Shown: one piece after another, positions 12,492 to 19,812 of the stretch
Layout of the letters: every line of letters begins with the position of its first letter
How positions within the stretch are numbered: the stretch's first letter is position 1
Source: Treponema sp.
Lineage (GTDB): Bacteria; Spirochaetota; Spirochaetia; Treponematales; Breznakiellaceae
Length of the DNA: 21,166 nt
NCBI GenBank assembly: GCA_031276615.1
Contig: JAISND010000104.1
Span: forward strand, 1 to 21,166
Direction: 5' to 3'
Notes under the pieces: model-generated
Seen by the model: the letters and a program-made list of their open reading frames with translations, nothing else
What the model was told of the DNA's origin: nothing
The model's database searches: none
Position numbers and translations under genes: made by a program

Positions 12492-13955
12492 ATGAAACAG
12501 AACAGGCTGACAAAGCATTTTATTCTCCTCCGCCTGCTCGCCGCACTTCTGGGGATCGTCGCGGTAATTATGATTCCGGCGCTGGTGATGGCCGCCGCAG
12601 GCGGGGAAACCGCCATGATCAGGGCGCTTGCGCTTCCCGTGCTGATCACTGCGGCGGCGGCTGTTCCGTGCTTTCTCTCTTTAAGAAACAAGAAACTCAA
12701 CCTCAACGCCGGGGACGGATACTTTCTGGTATTCGCCACCTGGGTACTGGCAAGTTTCCTCGGCGCCGTTCCCTTCTACCTTTCGGGAAGCGGAATCAGT
12801 TTTACCGATTCCCTTTTTGAAAGCGCCTGTGCCTTCGCTACCACCGGCGGCACCACCATCGGCAATATTGAGGCGCTGCCCCGCTCGCTGCTTCTCTGGC
12901 GCAGCGCGGCCCATTGGTTCGGCGGCATGGGGATCGTCCTCATTTCGGTAGCCCTTATGCCCCTGCTTGGCGTGGGCGGCTTTCAGCTGATCAAGGCGGA
13001 AGCGCCGGGCCCGGAAAAGGAAAAGATAACTCCCAAGGTGGCGGTCACGGCAAAACTTCTCTGGCTTGCCTACTCCGTACTGACCGTCCTGCTCTTTGTT
13101 CTCTATCTGGCCGGCGGCATGAACTGGTTCGACGCCCTCTGCCACAGTTTTACCACCATGGCCTCCGGCGGGGTAAGCACCAGAAACAGGGGCATCGCAT
13201 ACTTCAACTCGCCTTTTATTGACGTTGTTTCTACGATTTTTATGCTCCTCGCGGGTCTCAACTTCAACCTCTATTACAGACTCCTGCAGGGAAAGCTGCG
13301 TGACTTTATTGACAACACGGAAGCAAAGGCCTACCTCCTCATCTTTCTTGTCTCCACGGCAATAATCGCCCTGTCCCTGATTCCGGTTTACGGCGCGCCG
13401 GGAACGGCCTTCCGTTACGCCTCCTGTCAGGCGGCCTCGATTCTTTCCACCACGGGCGCCGCCATTGTCAACTACGAAAACTGGCCGGGCATTGCCCGGA
13501 TGGTGCTCTTCGGCCTTATGTTTGTCGGCGGCTGTTCAAGCTCCACCGCCGGAGGCATCAAGGTAATCCGCCATGTTGTCCTGTGGAAACAGATGGACAA
13601 TGAACTGCGGCGTACCGTGTATCCCCGCGGCGTATTCAGCGTGCAGCTTAACAGGCGGGTTGGCCGGAAGGACGTGGTCTACGGCGTGGCCGGCTTCGTA
13701 TTCCTGTACTTTACGGTTATTATGATTGTAACCTTTCTTACCGCCGCTTCGGGCGTGGATGTTTTTTCTTCGTTCAGCGCCGCCCTTTCGATCACCGGAA
13801 ACGTCGGCATCGGATTCGGCGCGATCGGCCCCCTGCACAACTACGGAGGATTTACCGATCCGATCAAATGGCTCTTTTCATGTACGATGATCGCGGGACG
13901 GCTTGAGATGTGGACGGTGTTTGTTCTCTTCAGGCCGGAATACTGGCGAAGGTAA
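12492..13955 (+). CDS. trkH: Trk potassium channel subunit TrkH, full-length paralogue (second copy)
   Basis: A 487-residue protein of normal TrkH length. Residues 10-62 give two N-terminal membrane helices (absent from the first copy), followed by the four-repeat channel. Pore loops are SACAFATTGGTTIG (111-124), TTMASGGVST (221-230), ASILSTTGAAIV (315-326) and ALSITGNVGIG (431-441). The gate-loop segment is GGCSSSTAGGIKVIR (346-360). It is clearly paralogous to the preceding gene over the whole channel region, with the same HW-GGMGIV, GGFQL-KAEAPGPE and TVYPRGVFS/IIYPRGVFS blocks. The start at 12492 is 8 nt after the first copy's stop, with GGGCGGAG just upstream. TrkH works as a dimer, so the pair may form homodimers of different affinity or a heterodimer sharing one TrkA. 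Confidence 0.94.
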   Translation: MKQNRLTKHFILLRLLAALLGIVAVIMIPALVMAAAGGETAMIRALALPVLITAAAAVPCFLSLRNKKLNLNAGDGYFLVFATWVLASFLGAVPFYLSGSGISFTDSLFESACAFATTGGTTIGNIEALPRSLLLWRSAAHWFGGMGIVLISVALMPLLGVGGFQLIKAEAPGPEKEKITPKVAVTAKLLWLAYSVLTVLLFVLYLAGGMNWFDALCHSFTTMASGGVSTRNRGIAYFNSPFIDVVSTIFMLLAGLNFNLYYRLLQGKLRDFIDNTEAKAYLLIFLVSTAIIALSLIPVYGAPGTAFRYASCQAASILSTTGAAIVNYENWPGIARMVLFGLMFVGGCSSSTAGGIKVIRHVVLWKQMDNELRRTVYPRGVFSVQLNRRVGRKDVVYGVAGFVFLYFTVIMIVTFLTAASGVDVFSSFSAALSITGNVGIGFGAIGPLHNYGGFTDPIKWLFSCTMIAGRLEMWTVFVLFRPEYWRR

Positions 13956-13982
13956 AAAGGAAAGTACCGCGGGTGAAAAAAA

Positions 13983-14028
13983 CGGGGTGCCAGACGCCAT
14001 TTCTTTGTTTGTACCCCGGCTTTTTTTT
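13983..14028 (+). terminator. Rho-independent terminator after the trk operon
   Basis: CGGGGT (13983-13988) and ACCCCG (14013-14018) form a stem with a 24-nt loop, followed after GC by eight T residues (14021-14028). It lies 27 nt after the second trkH stop and separates the trk and liv operons. Confidence 0.7.
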
Positions 14029-14117
14029 GTTTCTTGCAGACCGGCAAAAGAACCGCCATGCCCGTACCCTTGCCTCTTCCCTGTTTCCGGCACATGCGTT
14101 CGCCCTGCCGGGGTCTA

Positions 14118-14146
14118 TTGAACATTACCGGTTTTTGTAGGATTAT
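14118..14146 (+). promoter_or_regulatory. Candidate promoter of the liv operon
   Basis: TTGAAC (14118-14123), a 17-nt spacer and GATTAT (14141-14146). The -35 is good and the -10 moderate. The predicted start near 14153 would place the 26-bp palindrome at the very 5' end of the leader. Confidence 0.45.
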
Positions 14147-14163
14147 TATATTTTCGGGAGTTT

Positions 14164-14189
14164 TTTCCGAAACCGGCCGGTTTCGGAAA
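14164..14189 (+). repeat. 26-bp perfect palindrome in the livJ leader
   Basis: The half TTTCCGAAACCGG (14164-14176) is followed directly by its exact reverse complement (14177-14189). It lies between the candidate liv promoter and the livJ ribosome site. It could be an operator for a dimeric repressor or, as RNA, a hairpin at the 5' end of the message that influences stability. No T-tract follows directly, so a terminator is unlikely. Confidence 0.7.
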
Positions 14190-14223
14190 GGCTCCGGTAC
14201 AACTTTTTAAAGGAGAAGAAATT

Positions 14224-15390
14224 ATGAAACACGCATTACGGACGGCATGTCTTGCGCTGATTGTCGGCGCCGCGGTACTTCCGGTTTTTGCCGGGGGCGG
14301 CGGGGAAAAAACAGCAGGCAACGTTATCAAAATCGGGGTTTTTGAACCCATGACCGGCGCGAACGCCGCGGGCGGCGCCATGGAGGTTGAGGGAATCCGG
14401 CTTGCCAACGAACTTAATCCCACGGTGGAGGTTGGCGGAAAAACCTATACGGTGGAACTGGTTGTGGCGGATAACAAGTCCGACAAGGTAGAGGCGGCGA
14501 CCGCGGTACAGCGGCTTGTCGACCGGGACAAGGTACAGCTCGTCCTCGGTTCCTGGGGTTCCTCCCTGGCTATGGCCGGCGGCGAAGTAGCCCGGGACGC
14601 GAAGATTCCCGTCATCGGCCTTTCCTGCACCAACCCCCTGGTAACCGCCGGTAACGACTACTACTTCCGGGTCTGCTTTATCGATCCCTTCCAGGGCACG
14701 GTTATGGCCAACTACGCCTTCAGCGATCTCAAGGCAAAGACCGCGGTCATCGTGCAGGAAGTTTCCAACGACTACTCGGTCGGCCTTGCGAAATTCTTCT
14801 CGGATAACTTCAAAAGGCTTACCGGGAACAACAACGCCATCCTTGCCACGGTAAACTACAACACCGGAGATCAGGACTTCAGCGCCCAGCTTACCACTAT
14901 CCGCTCCCTCAGGCCGGATGTAATCTTCGCGCCCGGCAACTACACCGAATCGGCCCTGGTTATGAAGCAGGCCAGGGAACTCGGCATCGACACCCCCATC
15001 ATCGGCGGCGATACCTGGGAGACTCCCGAATTTATCGACGTGGGCAAGGAACGGGTTGAAGGCGCGGTTTTCTCCACCTTCTTCGCGTCCGAACACGCGG
15101 CTACTCCCCAGGCGGAAATTTTCCTCAAGGAATACAACCAGCGCTACAACAAGGAACCGGCGGCGGTCACCGCCCTGGGCTATGACGGCTACCTTGTCGC
15201 CCTGGACGCCATCAGGCGCGCCGGTTCCGTTGATCCCCAGAAGATACGGGACGCCATTGCAAAAACCGCCGGCTTTGTCGGCGCGACCGGAACCGTAACC
15301 CTGGACGAAAACGGCGATGCCACCAAGAGCGCCTTTATCAAGGAAGTGAGGGGCGGCAAATTCGTTTACAAGACCATCGTTAATCCCTAA
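14224..15390 (+). CDS. livJ: Branched-chain amino-acid ABC transporter, periplasmic substrate-binding protein
   Basis: A 388-residue type I periplasmic binding protein (peripla_BP_6 family). Residues 1-23 are a signal peptide (basic start, ACLALIVGAAVLPVFA), with cleavage expected after VFA; the mature end is GGGGEK, with no lipobox Cys, so the protein is probably free in the periplasm. The binding fold starts at IKIGVFEPMTGANA, with the ligand-carboxylate region LGSWGSSLAMAGG and the hinge/ligand segment GLSCTNPLVT. It delivers Leu/Ile/Val-type amino acids or a related amide or organic ligand to LivHM; the substrate cannot be told from the sequence. AAAGGAG lies 8 nt before the ATG. It is first in the operon with a hairpin after it, which may give it more transcript than the permeases. 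Confidence 0.94.
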   Translation: MKHALRTACLALIVGAAVLPVFAGGGGEKTAGNVIKIGVFEPMTGANAAGGAMEVEGIRLANELNPTVEVGGKTYTVELVVADNKSDKVEAATAVQRLVDRDKVQLVLGSWGSSLAMAGGEVARDAKIPVIGLSCTNPLVTAGNDYYFRVCFIDPFQGTVMANYAFSDLKAKTAVIVQEVSNDYSVGLAKFFSDNFKRLTGNNNAILATVNYNTGDQDFSAQLTTIRSLRPDVIFAPGNYTESALVMKQARELGIDTPIIGGDTWETPEFIDVGKERVEGAVFSTFFASEHAATPQAEIFLKEYNQRYNKEPAAVTALGYDGYLVALDAIRRAGSVDPQKIRDAIAKTAGFVGATGTVTLDENGDATKSAFIKEVRGGKFVYKTIVNP

Positions 15391-15403
15391 AGACGGCGAA
15401 GGG

Positions 15404-15444
15404 TGAAGCGCGGCAAGCGAATCGGAATTTTTCTCCGCGCTTCA
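15404..15444 (+). terminator. Hairpin between livJ and livH (attenuator or processing stem)
   Basis: TGAAGCGCGG (15404-15413) and CCGCGCTTCA (15435-15444) pair perfectly over 10 bp with a 21-nt loop, and a TTTTT run follows at 15454-15458, just before the livH ATG (15462). Placement after the binding-protein gene suits partial termination or 3' protection, so that livJ exceeds the permease genes. Confidence 0.55.
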
Positions 15445-15461
15445 TCTTCCGGGTTTTTATT

Positions 15462-16355
15462 ATGACCTTTGATCTTTTTCTTCAATACCTTTCCGGCGCA
15501 TTGTCCCTGGGGAGCCTGTACGCCCTCATCGCCATCGGCTATACCATGGTGTACGGGATTCTCAGGCTTATCAACTTTGCCCACGGCGACGTGTTCATGC
15601 TGGGCGGCTACATCGCCTTTTACGGGGTTACGCTTTTTTTCATGCCCTGGTGGGTTGGCTTCATCGTCGCCTTTGGCCTGACGGGGATCTTCGGCATCGG
15701 GCTTGAACGGGTGGCGTACCGTCCCCTGCGGCAGTCCCCGAAAATTTCGATTATGATAAGCGCCATTGGCGCATCTTTCCTTATGGAGAATCTTGCCACC
15801 GTTATCTTCGGCGGAAGGCCCAAGGGTTTTCCGGTTCCGGATCTTTTCAACCGGGTGGTACACATCGGCGCGGTTTCCGTGGTGAACGTGAGCCTTATCA
15901 TTCCGGTGCTTACCGCCGTACTTCTTGGGGTTCTTCTTGTCATCGTCCACAGGACAAAAACCGGCATGGCCATGCGCGCGGTCTCAACGGATCTTGCGGC
16001 GGCCCGGCTTATGGCCATTGACGTAAACAATATCGTTTCCTTTACCTTCGGGACAGGTTCGGTGTTAGCCGCAATCGGCGGAGTCATGTGGTCCCTCAAA
16101 TACCCCCAGCTCAATCCGACTATGGGGATGATACCGGGTCTCAAGTGCTTTATCGCCGCGGTTATCGGCGGCATCGGGAATATCTCCGGCGCGGTTCTTG
16201 GCGGACTGCTCCTCGGTTTTATCGAAATTATGATTATCGCGTTTCTGCCCACCCTTACCGGCTACCGTGACGCCTTTGCCTTTGTACTCCTCATCATCGT
16301 ACTCCTGGTAAAGCCTTCGGGTCTTTTGGGCAAAAACCAGATCGAAAAAGTGTAG
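15462..16355 (+). CDS. livH: Branched-chain amino-acid ABC transporter permease LivH
   Basis: A 297-residue integral membrane permease of the LivH group with about eight hydrophobic segments. The N-terminal LSLGSLYALIAIGYTMVYG and INFAHGDVFMLGGY blocks are typical, and the cytoplasmic coupling helix that contacts the ATPases is GMAMRAVSTDLAAARLMAI (EAA-like). The glycine-rich VIGGIGNISGAVLGGLLLGF near the C-terminus is also standard. With LivM it forms the inner-membrane channel of the importer. The start is preceded by a T-rich stretch and no clear ribosome site, so translation may be weak or dependent on the upstream hairpin. It is followed by livM after 8 nt. Confidence 0.95.
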   Translation: MTFDLFLQYLSGALSLGSLYALIAIGYTMVYGILRLINFAHGDVFMLGGYIAFYGVTLFFMPWWVGFIVAFGLTGIFGIGLERVAYRPLRQSPKISIMISAIGASFLMENLATVIFGGRPKGFPVPDLFNRVVHIGAVSVVNVSLIIPVLTAVLLGVLLVIVHRTKTGMAMRAVSTDLAAARLMAIDVNNIVSFTFGTGSVLAAIGGVMWSLKYPQLNPTMGMIPGLKCFIAAVIGGIGNISGAVLGGLLLGFIEIMIIAFLPTLTGYRDAFAFVLLIIVLLVKPSGLLGKNQIEKV

Positions 16356-16363
16356 GGGGGCGC

Positions 16364-17500
16364 ATGATTCCGGGAAAGAAGCAAAAGCGGATTTTAAACG
16401 CCGCGGCCCTTGTTCTTGCCGCCGCCTTTGTGTTTGTCGCGGACGCGGCCTTCGGTTCCTTCACCCTGCGTATCTTTAACCTCTGCGGAATCTACATCAT
16501 CCTTGCCCTTTCGCTTAACCTGATAAACGGCTTTACGGGTCTCTTCTCGCTGGGCCATTCGGGGTTTATGGCGCTTGGCGCCTATGTGAGCGCCCTCCTT
16601 ACCATGAGTCCCGCGCAGAAAGAAATGAACTTTTTCATGGCGCCTATCATCGCGCCCCTGGCGAATGTTCATCTTCCCTTTATCCCCGCGCTCATTGCCG
16701 CGGGACTGGCCGCGGGCATCGTGGGCTTTCTTATCGGCGCGCCGGTGCTGCGCCTGCGGGACGATTACCTTGCCATTGCCACGCTGGGTTTTTCCGAAAT
16801 TATCCGGGTGGTCATCACCAACCTCCAGCCCGTCACCAACGGCGCCCTGGGCCTCAAGGGGCTTCCCCGCTATTCCACCACCCACATGATCTGGGCCGTG
16901 GCCTTTCTCTCGGTCGCTTTTATCCTTGCCCTGATCAATTCGGCCTTCGGCAGATCATGCCGGGCGGTACGCGACAACGAGATTGCGGCCCAGGCCATGG
17001 GTATCAATGTCGCCAGGGTGAAGATCATCAGCTTTACCATCGCGAGTTTTATGGCCGGTGTCGGCGGCTCCCTGCTTGGACACCTGATGAGCACCATTGA
17101 TCCCAAAATGTTTACCTTCAGTCTTACCTACAACATACTGCTCATCGTGGTGCTGGGCGGCATCGGCAGCGTTTCGGGGTCCGTCATCGCGGCGGTTATC
17201 ATCACCATTTCCATGGAAGCCCTGCGCTTTCTGGACGGCCCCCTGAACCTGATCTTTGTCCAGACCCAGGGTCTGCCGGGCCTGCGCATGGTGGTGTTCA
17301 GCATGCTTCTTCTTCTGGTGGTGATCTACCGCCAGCAGGGCCTTATGGGGAAAAAAGAATTTTCCTGGGACATGATCACCAATCCGTCCCTGACGCCGGG
17401 GCTGAAAAGAATCTTTGCCGGGAGGGGCTCCGGCAAAACGGGCGGCCGGGCAGACAGGGACAGCGCGGACGGCGGCGCGGGCAGGGGAGGCGCGGACTAA
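16364..17500 (+). CDS. livM: Branched-chain amino-acid ABC transporter permease LivM
   Basis: A 378-residue membrane permease, partner of LivH. Typical blocks: IILALSLNLINGFTGLFSLG, GFMALGAYVSALLT, LRDDYLAIATLGFSEIIR and the coupling helix GRSCRAVRDNEIAAQAMGI (196-214), followed by the last membrane segments ending near residue 333. The remaining C-terminal tail (about 335-378) is hydrophilic and, over its last 26 residues, rich in Gly, Arg and Asp (GRGSGKTGGRADRDSADG). It should face the cytosol, and I know of no function for it. The stop TAA shares one base with the livG ATG. The tail-coding DNA is GC-rich and near-repetitive, so it may be a recent extension. Confidence 0.94.
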   Translation: MIPGKKQKRILNAAALVLAAAFVFVADAAFGSFTLRIFNLCGIYIILALSLNLINGFTGLFSLGHSGFMALGAYVSALLTMSPAQKEMNFFMAPIIAPLANVHLPFIPALIAAGLAAGIVGFLIGAPVLRLRDDYLAIATLGFSEIIRVVITNLQPVTNGALGLKGLPRYSTTHMIWAVAFLSVAFILALINSAFGRSCRAVRDNEIAAQAMGINVARVKIISFTIASFMAGVGGSLLGHLMSTIDPKMFTFSLTYNILLIVVLGGIGSVSGSVIAAVIITISMEALRFLDGPLNLIFVQTQGLPGLRMVVFSMLLLLVVIYRQQGLMGKKEFSWDMITNPSLTPGLKRIFAGRGSGKTGGRADRDSADGGAGRGGAD

Positions 17501-18255
17501 TGCTTCTCACCAGAAACGTTACCATGCAGTTCGGCGGGCTTACCGCGGTGTCGGACTTTTCGGTCACCGTTGAAAAAGACGAGATAGTCGGCCTCATCGG
17601 CCCCAACGGCGCGGGGAAAACCACGGTCTTTAACATGATCACCGGGGTCTACGCTCCCACCAGGGGTGAGATTCTTCTTGACGGGAAAAACATCGCGGGC
17701 AAGCGCGCCGACATGATAACCGCCGCCGGAGTCGCCCGTACTTTCCAGAACATCCGGCTCTTTCACGAAATGTCGGTGCTGGAAAACATTCTTGTCGCCT
17801 GCAATCTGCGCGCGAAGCCCAACCTTTTTGAATCGGTGTTCCACCTGCCCGGCTACAGGGCGAAGGAAAAACAGTCCCATGAATTTGCCAGGGAACTTCT
17901 CCATTCGGTGGGGCTTCTTGAAAACGCCGGCGACAATGCGGTGTCCCTGCCCTACGGCAAACAGCGGCGGCTGGAAATTATCCGCGCCCTTGCCACCGGG
18001 CCAAAGCTCCTGCTCCTTGACGAACCTGCCGCGGGAATGAATCCGCAGGAGTCATACGAGCTTATGGACTTTATCGTTTCGATACGGGACAGGTTCAAAA
18101 TTTCGGTGCTGCTTATCGAACACCACATGCAGGTGGTCATGGGAATCTGCACGCGGCTTTACGTGCTTGACTACGGCATAACCATTGCCGAAGGAACGCC
18201 CGCGGAAATTCAGAGAAATCAAAAGGTGATCGACGCCTACCTGGGGGTGGAATGA
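17500..18255 (+). CDS. livG: Branched-chain amino-acid ABC transporter ATPase LivG
   Basis: A 251-residue cytosolic ATPase. Walker A is GPNGAGKT (34-41), the Q-loop is TFQN (Gln83), the signature is LPYGKQRR (150-157), Walker B is LLLLDEPAAG (170-179) and the H-loop His208 lies in LLIEHHM. The signature departs from the canonical LSGGQ, as is usual in LivG proteins (LSYGQQ-like), and the insert between Q-loop and signature is typical of LivG. It pairs with LivF as an ATPase heterodimer under LivHM. Its ATG overlaps the livM stop by one base and its stop overlaps the livF ATG by four (ATGA), so the order livM-livG-livF is translationally coupled. Confidence 0.96.
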   Translation: MLLTRNVTMQFGGLTAVSDFSVTVEKDEIVGLIGPNGAGKTTVFNMITGVYAPTRGEILLDGKNIAGKRADMITAAGVARTFQNIRLFHEMSVLENILVACNLRAKPNLFESVFHLPGYRAKEKQSHEFARELLHSVGLLENAGDNAVSLPYGKQRRLEIIRALATGPKLLLLDEPAAGMNPQESYELMDFIVSIRDRFKISVLLIEHHMQVVMGICTRLYVLDYGITIAEGTPAEIQRNQKVIDAYLGVE

Positions 18256-18962
18256 TGCTGAAACTCGAAGCCCTTTCGGTATACTATGGCGGCATACACG
18301 CCCTTAGGGGAATTGACATGGAAGTCCCCGACGGGAAAATCATCACCCTCATCGGCGCGAACGGCGCGGGCAAAAGTACCATGCTCAACAGCATCGTCGG
18401 CCTGGTAAAGCCCGCCTCCGGAACCGTCACCTGGGACGGCCGGGACATTACCGGGGGCAATCCCAGGGACATTGTTTCCGCCGGCCTCGTCCTCATTCCC
18501 GAGGGCCGCCACGTGTTTCCCAATCTTACGGTTGACGAAAACCTCCGGCTGGGCGCCTACGCGCGGAAGGACAAGGCGGGGATTAAAAAGGACAGGGAAC
18601 ACTGCTTTGAACTTTTTCCCCGCCTGAAGGAACGCATACGGCAGCCCGCGGGAACCTTGAGCGGCGGTGAACAGCAGATGCTTGCGGTTGCCCGGGGCCT
18701 TATGTCCAGCCCGCGCGTTCTCATGCTTGACGAACCGAGTCTGGGGCTTGCCCCCCTTGTCTCAAAGATGATCTTCAGCATTATCACGGAGATAAACAAA
18801 AACGGAACAACCCTTTTGCTTATCGAGCAGAACGCCCGCGCCGCCCTGGAGATCGCCGACTATGCCTACGTGCTTGAAACCGGGATCATCACGCTGGAGA
18901 ATACCGGGGATGTTCTCCTGAAGGATGATAATATCCGCAAGGCCTATCTGGGAGAAGGCTGA
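18252..18962 (+). CDS. livF: Branched-chain amino-acid ABC transporter ATPase LivF
   Basis: A 236-residue cytosolic ATPase. Walker A is GANGAGKST (35-43), the signature is LSGGEQQ (136-142) and Walker B is LMLDEPSLGLAP (157-168). The switch position is Gln in LLLIEQNARAAL rather than His, the usual LivF state; LivG supplies a histidine. PEGRHVFPNLTVDENL is the LivF-type Q-loop region. Its start overlaps livG by ATGA; a second ATG follows immediately and would cost one residue. The stop is 29 nt before the LUD-domain gene, which has its own ribosome site. Confidence 0.96.
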   Translation: MMLKLEALSVYYGGIHALRGIDMEVPDGKIITLIGANGAGKSTMLNSIVGLVKPASGTVTWDGRDITGGNPRDIVSAGLVLIPEGRHVFPNLTVDENLRLGAYARKDKAGIKKDREHCFELFPRLKERIRQPAGTLSGGEQQMLAVARGLMSSPRVLMLDEPSLGLAPLVSKMIFSIITEINKNGTTLLLIEQNARAALEIADYAYVLETGIITLENTGDVLLKDDNIRKAYLGEG

Positions 18963-18991
18963 TAACCGCCGCGGCGGTAAAGGAGTTTGAT

Positions 18992-19633
18992 ATGATTACG
19001 CCCTTTGAAAGCAGAAATTCAAAACTGGGGCCCAGGGTGGTCAAGGCCCTGAAGGATCGCCAATTTGAAGCCTGGTATTTTACCGATCCCTTTGAAGCGG
19101 TTGACCTGATTATGTCCCTCATTCCCAAAATCCATGTGGTTTCCTGGGGCGGCACCGTGACCGTTACGGATCTGGGCATAAAGGATCGTCTTGCGGCCGG
19201 AGGCTATACCCTGCTGGACCGGGACAAGGCGGCAACGCCGGAAGAACGCGCCGAAAAAATGCGCCAGGCTCTGTTATGCGACACCTTCCTTATGAGCGCC
19301 AACGCGATCAGCGAAGATGGGCAGCTTGTCAATATCGACGGCGGCGGCAACCGGGTTGCGGCGCTTTGTTACGGCCCCAAACAGGTTATCGTTGTCGCCG
19401 GGATTAATAAAATCGCCAAGACCCTGAATGACGCGGTGATCCGCGCGCGGACAATTGCCGCGCCCCTCAATGCTCAGCGTTTCCCCGAAAACAAAACGCC
19501 CTGTAACGAAACCGGCAGCTGCGCGGACTGCAAATCGCCGGACACGGTCTGTTCGCACATTGTAACTACCCGCTACTGCAAGCCCGCGGGACGGATCAAG
19601 GTTGTTCTTATCGGGAAGAATCTGGGGCTGTAG
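18992..19633 (+). CDS. LUD-domain protein (LutC/YkgG-like, DUF162)
   Basis: A 213-residue cytosolic protein of the LUD family. The core runs from residue 15 to about 160, with VVSWGGTVTVTDLGI (49-63) and LVNIDGGGNRVAALCYGPKQ (112-131) as the recognisable ligand-loop segments. The C-terminus has five cysteines (171, 177, 180, 187, 196) in a TPCNETGSCADCKSPDTVC pattern that could bind a metal or an iron-sulfur cluster; this stretch recurs, to my recollection, in single-domain LUD proteins of anaerobes. Known LUD proteins act with lactate-oxidation complexes, but this subgroup has no established reaction. AAAGGAG lies about 7 nt before the ATG. It follows livF on the same strand with 29 nt between, so it is probably co-transcribed and may process the imported ligand. 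Confidence 0.85.
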   Translation: MITPFESRNSKLGPRVVKALKDRQFEAWYFTDPFEAVDLIMSLIPKIHVVSWGGTVTVTDLGIKDRLAAGGYTLLDRDKAATPEERAEKMRQALLCDTFLMSANAISEDGQLVNIDGGGNRVAALCYGPKQVIVVAGINKIAKTLNDAVIRARTIAAPLNAQRFPENKTPCNETGSCADCKSPDTVCSHIVTTRYCKPAGRIKVVLIGKNLGL

Positions 19634-19688
19634 GATTCAAGGATTACGCGGAGCGGGACAGGAATCAAAGGATAAAAATCTCCGGCTG

Positions 19689-19743
19689 GGGTTTAGAAGC
19701 TGCCTGAACAGACAGCTTCCGGAAAACCCGTTATGAGGTTTTT
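19689..19743 (+). terminator. Terminator-like nested hairpin after the liv-LUD operon
   Basis: An outer stem GGGTTT (19689-19694) with AAACCC (19724-19729) encloses an inner stem GAAGCTG (19696-19702) with CAGCTTC (19713-19719). TTTTT follows at 19739-19743. The 10-nt gap between stem and T-run is longer than ideal. A second hairpin, GGCTGA/TCAGCC (19750-19772), lies just beyond, between the two convergent genes. Confidence 0.5.
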
Positions 19744-19812
19744 GCTCCAGGCTGACCTTTGGTCAATCAGCCGGGTTATCGAACAAGACCAATGTTTAAA
19801 TTTAACTCTCTT

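Noticed and set aside
14236..15096. 286-residue open frame antisense to livJ
   Set aside because: A shadow of a well-supported binding-protein gene; no independent start signals.
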